Below the pieces are notes generated by a model. The model was given only the letters and a program-made list of their open reading frames with translations. It had not been told where the DNA came from and made no database searches. A stretch of 48,667 bases of DNA from Ectothiorhodospiraceae bacterium WFHF3C12 (GTDB lineage Bacteria > Pseudomonadota > Gammaproteobacteria > Nitrococcales > Nitrococcaceae), in assembly GCA_013519935.1 (NCBI GenBank), contig JACDUA010000030.1, positions 1 to 48,667 on the forward strand, read 5' to 3'. Shown here one piece after another: positions 40,164 to 47,725 of this stretch; position 1 is the stretch's first letter, and every line of letters begins with the position of its first letter. A program made the position numbers and the translations under genes.

Positions 40164-41417
40164 GTGAGCCCGGCAGAGTCGGACAGCTCGGACGTCGAGC
40201 AGCAGCGGCGCCTGCGGCGGCACAAGCTGTTCGCCGCTGCGCTGCTGGTGGCGATGGCCGCCGTCTTCGTCGCCAGCCACTGGCTGCCGCCGGGACCCTG
40301 GTGGGTGGGCTACATCCAGGCGGCGGCGGAGGCCGGCGTGGTCGGTGGCCTGGCCGACTGGTTCGCGGTCACCGCGCTGTTCCGTCACCCCATGGGCCTG
40401 CCCATACCCCATACGGCCATTCTGCCCAACAACAAGAAGCGCATCGGCGAGGGCCTGGGCCGGTTCGTTGAGCACAACTTCCTGGCGCCGGATCTGGTGG
40501 CCGGAAAGATCCGCGCCATGGATCCCGCGGCCCGGCTGACCCGCTGGCTCAGCCGCCGGCGCAACGCCGACCGGGTGGCGGACTGGCTCGCCTTCGTGCT
40601 CCCCGGTGTATTGCGCGGCATCGACGATGTCGAGGTCCGCGTGCTGGTGGAGCGTGCCGCCGTGGCCGGACTGGGCAGCCGCCGCCTGCAGCCGCTGCTG
40701 GCCCAGGCCATGCGGGCCGTCGCCGCCAGCCCCGCCTACCAGGATCTGCTGGATCGCCTGCTCGCCATCGGCCGCGACGTCCTCCGTGAAAACGAGGACT
40801 GGGTCCTCGCCCAGGTCTCGGAGCGCAGCCGCTGGTGGGTGCCCCAGCGGGTGGACCGGCGGCTGGCGGAGACGCTGCTCGCCAGTGTGGAGGATCTTCT
40901 GGACAGCCTGGCGCGGCCGGATCACCCCATTCGACGGGATTTCGACGCGGCGCTGGCCGGCGCAATCGATCGCTTCGAGGTCTCGCCCCGTGTGCGCTCG
41001 GAGCTGGAGGTGCTCAAGACCCAGTGGCTGACCCACCCCACCACCGCCGCCGCCCTGGGCGATCTCTGGGACGAGCTGCGCGAGGCCCTGATCAACGCCC
41101 TGGAGCGGGACCGGCCCGCGGTGGCTCGTTCCCTGACCCAGGGGCTGCGGCGCCTGGCGGTGCGCCTGCGCGCCGACCCGGGCGCGCGCGAGAACCTCAA
41201 TACCCGCGTCGAGGCATTCGTGGCCCGGGCGCTGGTGCCGATCCGCGGCGAGATCGGCGCCTTCATCGCCCAGGTGGTGGACCGTTGGGATTCGCGGACC
41301 ATGTCCCGGCGCCTGGAGCTGGCCGTGGGCCGGGATCTGCAGTACATCCGCATCAACGGGACGCTGGTGGGCGCCCTGGTGGGGGCCGGTCTGCATGCCC
41401 TGACGCATTTTCTATGA
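40164..41417 (+). CDS. DUF445 family membrane-associated protein (YjiN-like)
   Basis: A 417-residue DUF445 protein. A hydrophobic N-terminal helix (FAAALLVAMAAVFVASHWL) is followed by the hallmark GVVGGLADWFAVTALFRHPM and the segment PNNKKRIGEGLGRFVEHNFL. The middle is a long alpha-helical, charged region, and a second hydrophobic stretch closes the C terminus (INGTLVGALVGAGLHALTHF). The start is a GTG behind a weak site. DUF445 proteins are found across bacteria with no settled biochemical role; an envelope location with anchors at both ends is what the sequence shows. It runs convergent with trkH, 37 bases apart. Confidence 0.9.
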   Translation: MSPAESDSSDVEQQRRLRRHKLFAAALLVAMAAVFVASHWLPPGPWWVGYIQAAAEAGVVGGLADWFAVTALFRHPMGLPIPHTAILPNNKKRIGEGLGRFVEHNFLAPDLVAGKIRAMDPAARLTRWLSRRRNADRVADWLAFVLPGVLRGIDDVEVRVLVERAAVAGLGSRRLQPLLAQAMRAVAASPAYQDLLDRLLAIGRDVLRENEDWVLAQVSERSRWWVPQRVDRRLAETLLASVEDLLDSLARPDHPIRRDFDAALAGAIDRFEVSPRVRSELEVLKTQWLTHPTTAAALGDLWDELREALINALERDRPAVARSLTQGLRRLAVRLRADPGARENLNTRVEAFVARALVPIRGEIGAFIAQVVDRWDSRTMSRRLELAVGRDLQYIRINGTLVGALVGAGLHALTHFL

Positions 41418-41454
41418 GCGGTTGCCGCGCCGGCCGGTCGACAGCGTGTCTCGC

Positions 41455-42918
41455 TCAGCGCCGGCCCAGAAACCAGGCCACCAGGACCATGACCGGAAAG
41501 ATCTCCAGGCGGCCGGTAATCATCAGCACGATCAGCAGCAGCTTGCCGCCGGCGGGCAACCCGGCCTGGGTGATGCCCGTGCTGAGTCCCACGTTGCTCT
41601 GGGCCGAGGCGGCCTCGAAGAACACATGGGCCAGTGGCGTGCCCGCGGGCACGAAATGGAGCAGAAGGAAGACGCCGACCGCCCAGAGCAGCAGGAAGGC
41701 CGCTGTCATGGTCGCCGCGGCCTGGGCGCGCCGGCTGGCCTCGGGCAGCGACAGCCGCAGCTCCCCGAGCCGGACCCGGATGACCTCATGCGGCCGGATG
41801 CCGTAATCGCGCAGGTTCCAGCCCAGGCTCTTGAGCATGACCAGCACCCGGCTGATCTTGATGCCGCCGCCCGTCGAGCCGGTCTGGGCCCCCACCAGCA
41901 TCGCCACCACCATCAACAGCAGCGGAGCCGGCTGCCAGAGTGTCAGATCCTGCGTGGCGAAGCCCGTGGTGGTCAGCGCCGAGACCCACTGGAATGCGTT
42001 GTCCACGATCTGCCACTGGCCCGACGTCCAGAAACGCTCCAGCACCAGCAGGCCGCCGCCGGCGATGACCAGGATCCAGAACAGGCGCTGTTCCGGGCCG
42101 AAGGCGCGGCGGAAATTGCGCTCGCGCAGCAACCTGTAGTGCGCCAGGAAGCTGATGGCGCCGAACAGCATGACGGGAATCATCACCAGCTTTACCGCGA
42201 GTCCGGCGCCCTCCATGCCGGCGTCCGTAATCGTGAACCCGCCCGTGGCGATGCCCGTCATGCCGTGGTTGATCGCCCGCCAGAGGGGCTCCCCGGCGAG
42301 CCAGAGCAGGGCGATGGCGATCAGGGTGTAGACGGCGAATATCGACCAGATGGTGCGGACCGTGGATTTGACGCTGGGCAGGATCTTCTCCTCGCGGGCC
42401 TCGGAGAAATACAGGTTCAGTGCGCTCTGGCTGGTGGGTATCACCGACAGCAGCAGCACGATGACGCCGATGCCGCCGACCCATTCGGTGAAGCTGCGCC
42501 ACCATTGCAGGTAGCGGGGCAGCTCACCGGGCCGCTCCACCACGCTCAGCCCGGTGCCGGTGAAACCCGAGACCGCCTCGAACAGGGCGCTGTCCAGGGT
42601 CGCGAACACGGCCGCGCCGGGCAGCGGCGCGCTCCATGGGCTGCCCAGGGCCGCGACCAGGAAGGGCACGGTGCCGAATACGGGCACAAGCACCCAGCCC
42701 AGGGCCGCGATGAGCATGGCGTGCTGACGCTGCAGCCGGGCCGCGTCCCGGCAGAGCCAGACCAGGACCTGGCCGCAGACCAGGGCGGGCACCGCGGTGA
42801 GCAGGAAGGCCGCCAGCCCGGACCATTCCACGAAGACCGCGGCCACCGGCAGCGACAGCAACGCCATGAGCGCCGGCACGTGCAGCAGCACGCCGATGCC
42901 GAAGGCGACCGGCTTCAT
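41455..42918 (-). CDS. trkH: Potassium uptake channel subunit TrkH
   Basis: A 487-residue K+ translocating subunit. Four pore-loop repeats are visible: EAVSGFTGTGLSV, HGMTGIATGGFTI, QWVSALTTTGFATQ and EAASAQSNVGLSTG, each followed by a helix. TGSTGGGIKISRVLVMLK is the conserved cytoplasmic gate segment. The length is typical for TrkH/TrkG. It overlaps its regulatory partner trkA by four bases and is second in that two-gene unit. No ATP-binding TrkE is seen. Together with the Kef-like antiporter at 12378-14177 it shows considerable K+ traffic, as in osmotically challenged bacteria. Confidence 0.94.
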   Translation of the reverse strand: MKPVAFGIGVLLHVPALMALLSLPVAAVFVEWSGLAAFLLTAVPALVCGQVLVWLCRDAARLQRQHAMLIAALGWVLVPVFGTVPFLVAALGSPWSAPLPGAAVFATLDSALFEAVSGFTGTGLSVVERPGELPRYLQWWRSFTEWVGGIGVIVLLLSVIPTSQSALNLYFSEAREEKILPSVKSTVRTIWSIFAVYTLIAIALLWLAGEPLWRAINHGMTGIATGGFTITDAGMEGAGLAVKLVMIPVMLFGAISFLAHYRLLRERNFRRAFGPEQRLFWILVIAGGGLLVLERFWTSGQWQIVDNAFQWVSALTTTGFATQDLTLWQPAPLLLMVVAMLVGAQTGSTGGGIKISRVLVMLKSLGWNLRDYGIRPHEVIRVRLGELRLSLPEASRRAQAAATMTAAFLLLWAVGVFLLLHFVPAGTPLAHVFFEAASAQSNVGLSTGITQAGLPAGGKLLLIVLMITGRLEIFPVMVLVAWFLGRR

Positions 42919-43583
42919 TCCCTACCCGTGAACAGCTTCAGGTCCTTTTGGGATATGCCGTGCCGGGAGAAGACGATGATCTGGTCACCCGGCAACAGCT
43001 CGGTGTCCTCCCGGGGGAAGAAGGCCTGCTTCTGCCGTTCCACCGAGACGATGAACAGGTCCTCGCCCATCAGCGACTGCTGGTGGATTTCCCCCAGGGT
43101 GCGATTCGCCAGCGCCGAGTTGGGCGCGAGGGGCACCTCGATAATCTGTTCCTTGTCCCCTAGCGTGGTGACGTCCACGGCCCTGGGCAGGAGGGTGATG
43201 TCCAGCAGATGCTGGGCCACCAGCACCTCCGGGTCGGCCAGCACATGCACTCCCAGGCTCTGGAACATCTGTTTATGGGCGTGGTGGTTGACGGTGCTGG
43301 TGAGGGTCTTCACGCCATGGGAGCGGCCCAGAACCATGGCCATGAGGTTGGTGGAATCGTCGGTGGTGGTGGCGATGATGGCCCTGGCGCGCTCGAAGCC
43401 GGCTTCCTCGACCACGTTGTCGTCGGCAATGTCGGCGTTGAGCACCAGGGCGTCATAGCGGTCGGCGCAGTGTTCGGCGCGCTTCTCGTCGGGCTCGATC
43501 ACCACGGTGTCGTGGCCGGCCTGGCCGGCCAGGCCCAGCAGGCTGTTGCCGACGGGGCCCGCGCCAACGATGATCAGGTGCAT
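42915..43583 (-). CDS. trkA: Half-size TrkA (KtrA-like) potassium channel regulator
   Basis: A 222-residue cytosolic RCK protein: one TrkA-N domain with NAD(H)/nucleotide motif IIVGAGPVGNSLLGLAGQAG and Glu35 of the ligand pocket (VVIEPDEKRAEH), and one TrkA-C domain (about residues 140-222, ELLPGDQIIVFSR). E. coli TrkA has two such units in tandem (458 residues), while KtrA of Gram-positive and Vibrio systems has one. Here the one-unit protein is paired with a TrkH-type, not KtrB-type, channel. It is the first gene of the operon. The ATG sits at 43583. Confidence 0.92.
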   Translation of the reverse strand: MHLIIVGAGPVGNSLLGLAGQAGHDTVVIEPDEKRAEHCADRYDALVLNADIADDNVVEEAGFERARAIIATTTDDSTNLMAMVLGRSHGVKTLTSTVNHHAHKQMFQSLGVHVLADPEVLVAQHLLDITLLPRAVDVTTLGDKEQIIEVPLAPNSALANRTLGEIHQQSLMGEDLFIVSVERQKQAFFPREDTELLPGDQIIVFSRHGISQKDLKLFTGRE

Positions 43584-43821
43584 AACGTTTTCCCCCAGCA
43601 GGGTTCGCCAAGGCGTTCATCGACGACAGTAGCAGGGCGACGCCGCCATGCGCTGACCGGCGCCGTGTGTCCGTCCATTGGAGCGCAGCGCCGGCCGCTC
43701 GGCAAGGCGTGCGCGGAGCCGCCAGAGGGTTGCCTTGAATTTGAACTGCTCGGCAGATCTTCGCCCGGGGCTGGGTTACACATGGGCGGTGACTATAGAC
43801 CGCGGTGAGGGGTGCGGGCAC

Positions 43822-44316
43822 ATGAGGGGTGATTGGAAGCGGGTGGTGCTTGGCCTGTTACTCGGGCTTGCGCTGCCGGCACAGGGCAGTGATTTCGGCC
43901 ACGCCGTCGTGATGGAAGATTCCGGGCGACATACCTATTACGTGGCGGTGGCGATGGGCTCGCTGCCGGCTCAGCAGTTTCTCGTGGACACCGGCTCCAG
44001 CCATAGCGCCATCGACAGCGAGACCCTGTCGAAGCTGCAGCACAGCGGCCATGCCCGCTACGTGGGCAACCTCGTGGGCACCATGGCCGACGGCAGCAAG
44101 CGCCGGGTGCCCCTGTACCGCATCGAGCGGCTGGTTATCGGCGAGAGCTGCGTAGTGCAGGACGTGAAGGCCGCCGTGCTGCCCGGGGCCGATCGCAACA
44201 TTCTGGGCTTGAGCGTGCTTCGCCGGCTGGCGCCGTTCTCCATGACCACCAGCCCGCCGACGCTGCGCTTCAGTGGCTGTGCCAGCATGACGGCGTCCCT
44301 GGAAGGCAAGGGATAG
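43822..44316 (+). CDS. Retropepsin-like aspartic protease, exported
   Basis: A 164-residue protein with an N-terminal hydrophobic signal (VVLGLLLGLALPAQG, residues 8-22). The single-lobe aspartic protease motif is FLVDTGSSHSAID with Asp56-Thr-Gly, and ADRNILGLSVLRRL is the second family hallmark (hydrophobic-hydrophobic-Gly near the C terminus). Such gag-polyprotein-like or clan AA proteases act as dimers in the periplasm. A cysteine pair (SCVVQDV, SGCASM) might form a disulfide. ATG 43822 follows GGTGAGGGGTG; longer in-frame starts upstream lack a signal peptide. Substrates are unknown. Confidence 0.82.
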   Translation: MRGDWKRVVLGLLLGLALPAQGSDFGHAVVMEDSGRHTYYVAVAMGSLPAQQFLVDTGSSHSAIDSETLSKLQHSGHARYVGNLVGTMADGSKRRVPLYRIERLVIGESCVVQDVKAAVLPGADRNILGLSVLRRLAPFSMTTSPPTLRFSGCASMTASLEGKG

Positions 44317-44371
44317 AGAAACGCTGAACAATTCGCGTGCGCCGGGGGCGTTACTCGGCATCGGCCCGGGG

Positions 44372-44401
44372 GAAAAGATGCGGCGCGCCGGAGCGCGCCG
44401 C
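44372..44401 (-). terminator. Probable terminator of the EF-hand gene
   Basis: On the minus strand GCGGCGCGC-TCCG-GCGCGCCGC is a perfect 9-bp stem followed by ATCTTTTCC. The T-run is short (four), so termination may be partial. It starts about 40 bases after the stop of the 44443-44703 gene. Confidence 0.6.
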
Positions 44402-44442
44402 GGAGAGGACAGAGAGAAGAGGCTCCGTTTCGTTCCGGTGGA

Positions 44443-44703
44443 TTACTCGGACTTGGCCCCGGCCTCGAAGCGGGCGAACTCGCCCTGATCGAGCCGGGAA
44501 TCGCCGTTGGCGTCCAACTGGTCGAACTGCGCGGCCACGTTCGGGTTGGCGGTGGCCTCCTCGGGGCTGATCATGCCGTCGCCGTTGGCGTCCAGCGCCT
44601 TGTACGCGGTATGACCCTGCTCCTTCATGCCCTCCTGGCTGCCAGCGAAAGCGACCGTGGTCGCCGCGGCGAGGACAGCCGCCAGAAGCATACGATGCGT
44701 CAT
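44443..44703 (-). CDS. Small exported EF-hand calcium-binding protein
   Basis: An 86-residue protein with a signal peptide (LLAAVLAAATTVAFAG, cut near residue 20) and two EF-hand loops. Loop 1 is residues 38-49 (D38-x-N40-x-D42-G...S46...E49). Loop 2 is residues 64-75 (D64-x-N66-x-D68...D72...E75). Spacing and ligand residues fit calcium binding in both. The ATG at 44703 has GGAGGGAAATCC before it. It ends in a charged tail. Its target is unknown; a periplasmic calcium buffer or sensor is possible. The terminal gene of this window also carries an EF-type loop. Confidence 0.85.
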   Translation of the reverse strand: MTHRMLLAAVLAAATTVAFAGSQEGMKEQGHTAYKALDANGDGMISPEEATANPNVAAQFDQLDANGDSRLDQGEFARFEAGAKSE

Positions 44704-44982
44704 GGATTTCCCTCCTTGTTCATCCTGGGGTTGAGAAAGTCAGCGGCTTGCGCCGCTACGTTGCCGCCGGATATGTAGCAAACGCCGTGCCATTTTCCCC
44801 GTTCGCGGGGGATAACGCCGGAAGCTTTTTTCAAGTCATTGAATTTCCGGCTTTGTCACGACGGCCCTGAGGGGCGGGCGAGGGGTGGCGCCGTTGGCGT
44901 GCCGGGATAGGACGGCAGCAACTGTCGCCTTGCACCGACAGCATTGCGCGGTCGGATTTCTTAACCCCGTAAAGACAGGCGC
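44704..44982. other. Gap between EF-hand gene and polytopic protein gene
   Basis: 279 bases with no gene I can support. The stretch around 44765-44865 is AT-richer than the surroundings and should contain the EF-hand promoter on the minus strand, but no hexamer pair is clear. No terminator with a T-run is visible after the 44983 stop codon. Confidence 0.5.
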
Positions 44983-46131
44983 TTAGCCGTTGCAGTGGCC
45001 GTCACTCCGAGACGACGGCCTCCCGTAAAGCCACGGGCATGTCCAGCCTGGTCCGAACAGGGCCTGTACGCAGGCCAGGCAGGTGATACCGAACGGCAGG
45101 TAACCACCGTAGCCGAGCAGGGGCATGCGGAAGACCTCCATTCCGTGGACCAGGGGTACGCTGTAGCGCCAGCGGGCCAGGGCGCCCGCGTTCCACATCT
45201 CCCAGAAGAAGCCGCAGACCAGTCCGGCGACGGCGGCCAGCCACAGAGCCCGCCAGTCGCCGTTGAACAGCCCGTCGACGACGCTTGGATGCTCGCGCAG
45301 CAGCTGCCAGCCGACGAGCACCAGTCCGGGCGCCAGCCACAGCATGGGGTAGGTCCATGCCGGTAGCAGCCCGATACCGAGCAGGCCGGCCAGACCCAGG
45401 GCCAGTGCCCCCGCGCCCCAGTGACGGGCCTGCCCCGGCAGGGGCCAGCTACGCGCAAGCCCCGCCTGCAACCGCGGTGCGCTCGCCAGCAGTGCCCAGG
45501 TGCTGAATACGGCCGGCAGCACCGTGCTGAAGGGCAGGCTGGCGGCGGTCAGATAATGCCAGGGCCCCTCGGTTGCGTTACCCAGATAGTGCCAGTTGCC
45601 GACGTACTGGTTCAGGTATTCGAACAGCCACCAGAACAGCGTGCTGGCGGGGAACAGCAGCAAGAACGCCCCCGGGCGCGCGGTTAGCGGGCAGCGCCCC
45701 GTCCGGCGCTGCAGAATCGCGTTGACCAGCAGGATGTAACCCAGCCACAGAGGCGTGAAAGCATGGGCCCGCCAGGCCTGCCAGCCGGGCAGCCCCTGCC
45801 AGGCGAGCCACCAGGCACCCGCCAGCACCGCCACGCCAAGGCTGCCCCACCAGGGCCAGCCGCCGCCGGGCTGGCGTGGTACGGCCGCCGGCTGGCAACG
45901 GGCGAGCCGCACCAGGAACGGCGCCAGGACCAGGATCTCGGCAGCGGCGATCACGACGAAGGCCGTCCAGCTGAAGCTGGCGGGGAACGCCGCCGGCGGC
46001 CTGGGTGGAAAGCGCAGATAGCGCTCGGTCTCCGCGCCGGTCGCCACGGCGGCCGCCAGTGGCAACAGCAGGCAGGCAACGACGGTCACGGTGACCGCCA
46101 TCGGGGTTTTCGTCCGCGCCGCCTGATTCAT
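44983..46131 (-). CDS. Polytopic inner-membrane protein of unknown function
   Basis: A 382-residue protein with about nine hydrophobic helices, many rich in Trp (for example SLGVAVLAGAWWLAWQGLPG and STLFWWLFEYLNQYVGNWHY). I do not recognise a named family. Conserved-looking polar positions inside helices include FEYLNQY and GFFWEMWNAGALARW. AGGA lies eight bases before the ATG; an internal ATG at 46101 is a less likely start. It is divergent from the TraF-like gene across 270 bases. The short soluble N-terminal loop and C-terminal tail (residues 361-382, Arg- and Ser-rich) have no motif. Confidence 0.7.
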   Translation of the reverse strand: MNQAARTKTPMAVTVTVVACLLLPLAAAVATGAETERYLRFPPRPPAAFPASFSWTAFVVIAAAEILVLAPFLVRLARCQPAAVPRQPGGGWPWWGSLGVAVLAGAWWLAWQGLPGWQAWRAHAFTPLWLGYILLVNAILQRRTGRCPLTARPGAFLLLFPASTLFWWLFEYLNQYVGNWHYLGNATEGPWHYLTAASLPFSTVLPAVFSTWALLASAPRLQAGLARSWPLPGQARHWGAGALALGLAGLLGIGLLPAWTYPMLWLAPGLVLVGWQLLREHPSVVDGLFNGDWRALWLAAVAGLVCGFFWEMWNAGALARWRYSVPLVHGMEVFRMPLLGYGGYLPFGITCLACVQALFGPGWTCPWLYGRPSSRSDGHCNG

Positions 46132-46401
46132 CGTCCGTCCTCTGTTGCGGGCGCCGGGCCGTCGTCATGAATATCCGGTGACGAGAACCGGGCCCGCATC
46201 TTTTGTGAACCAATTCTCAAGCACCCCGGCCCGCCTCGGGCAACCTGTCGGGGCGTGACAGCGCAGTGCGGGCTGGCAAGGGGGAGCCAGCCCCATCATG
46301 GCGGCCGGATCGGCCGCCTGTGAAGCCGCTGCGCCACGATTCATCAGGACTTCGGAGCCTTGCCGCCATCGGCGGCAGATCACTGATTGGGGGTTCATAT
46401 C

Positions 46402-47712
46402 ATGATTCGCTTGTTCAGGCGGTCGTTGCTCGCCTCGGGCATGCTTGCCTGCCTGCCGGCAATGGCCGCGCCCGTTTTTCATCCGGCCGGCACCAACCTG
46501 ACCCATGGCGCCGCCTCCAACGGCGACACCGTCTTCGCCGCCACCGCCAACCCCGCGGCCACTTCACTGGCCATCGACCCGGACGCGCGTGTGCGTATGG
46601 GGCTGCTGCCGAACGCGGGGGCTGGCTACGAGGTCGGCCCGGTGGATGGCTTCGCCGACGAGGTGGACGATCTCATCGACCTGCTGGATGCCGACTTCGC
46701 CACGGTCAACGAGGCCCAGGACGCCGCCGACCGCTTCAATGCCATCCTGCCCGAGATCGGCCGGGACGGTTACGTGAAGGCCTACGCCGCCGGCCATGTT
46801 CCCCTGTTCCCGCTAATGGTGCGAACCGATGGCCTGCTCGGCGGTGTCTGGAGTTTCGATATCAGTTTCGCGGGGGAGGGCTGGGCCGGCATCCTCGACG
46901 ATCCGGTCACGGTCGATACGGTCAATCTCGAGGCGCAGAGCAACACGGCGGCGTACGTGAAGGGCGCCGAGATCACCGAGTTCGCGGTCGGTCACAGTCG
47001 TTCGCTGTTCCGGCTCGGGCCCGGCGAGGTCTTCGTCGGCGGGCGCATCAAGTACATCCAGATGGCCCTGAGCAAGCAGGTGGTGCTGCTGGAGTCGGTG
47101 GAGGACGACGACGATTTCGCCGACGTGGTCCGGGACGGCTACGAGGAAAACCAGGAAGAGGGCAGCGGAATCACCGCCGACGCCGGGCTGACCTGGGCCA
47201 GCGATAGCCTGCGGCTCGGTTTCTCCGTGGCCAACCTCACAGAGCCCGAGTTCGACTACGGCCCCGTGGGCTTCAACTGCAACGACATCACGGACTCGGT
47301 TCAGCGGGACAACTGCTTCGCCGCCGTCTACTTCGCCGACCGCATTGCCCGCGAGGAATCCCACGTGCTGGAACGCCAGGCCACGGTCAGCGCGGGGCTG
47401 TCGCTGTTCGGCGGCAGCCTCGCCCTGTCCGCCAGCCATGACCTCAACGAGATCAACGACCCGGTGGGTACCCGCTACCAGTGGAGCACCGTGGCGGCCG
47501 GCTTCCAGCCGCGCACCTGGTGGGTGCCGGGCCTGCGCCTCGGCTACCGGCAGAACAACGCCGGCAGTGAGCTCAGCATGGTCACCGCCGGGGCGACGCT
47601 GTTCCGGGTGATCCGTCTGGACGTGGGCTACGGCCTGGAAGACGTGACCTACGAGGACGAAACCTACCCGCGCACGGCCGCCGTGAATCTCAGCGTCGAA
47701 GCGCAGTTCTGA
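46402..47712 (+). CDS. TraF-like (conjugal transfer TraF family) envelope beta protein, chromosomal context
   Basis: A 436-residue exported protein. Residues 1-20 are a signal peptide (SLLASGMLACLPAMAAP). The start of the mature part, HPAGTNLTHGAASNGDTVFA and the following TANPAATSL segment, is that of the TraF_2/outer-membrane-like family. The C-terminal half has repeated beta strands (LGFSVANLTEPEF, ALSASHDLNEIND, LRLGYRQNNAG) and ends in an aromatic residue (SVEAQF), which fits an outer-membrane barrel. Only two cysteines (FNCNDITDSVQRDNCF) are clearly visible and could bond. There are no other transfer genes, so conjugation is unlikely to be its job. It is followed 13 bases on by a lipoprotein gene, likely co-transcribed. 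Confidence 0.75.
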   Translation: MIRLFRRSLLASGMLACLPAMAAPVFHPAGTNLTHGAASNGDTVFAATANPAATSLAIDPDARVRMGLLPNAGAGYEVGPVDGFADEVDDLIDLLDADFATVNEAQDAADRFNAILPEIGRDGYVKAYAAGHVPLFPLMVRTDGLLGGVWSFDISFAGEGWAGILDDPVTVDTVNLEAQSNTAAYVKGAEITEFAVGHSRSLFRLGPGEVFVGGRIKYIQMALSKQVVLLESVEDDDDFADVVRDGYEENQEEGSGITADAGLTWASDSLRLGFSVANLTEPEFDYGPVGFNCNDITDSVQRDNCFAAVYFADRIAREESHVLERQATVSAGLSLFGGSLALSASHDLNEINDPVGTRYQWSTVAAGFQPRTWWVPGLRLGYRQNNAGSELSMVTAGATLFRVIRLDVGYGLEDVTYEDETYPRTAAVNLSVEAQF

Positions 47713-47725
47713 GGGGGAGAGCAGC

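Noticed and set aside
46402-47712. Evidence of a conjugative element from the TraF-like gene
   Set aside because: No relaxase, coupling protein, pilus or type IV secretion genes are in the window; TraF_2-type proteins also occur alone on chromosomes.
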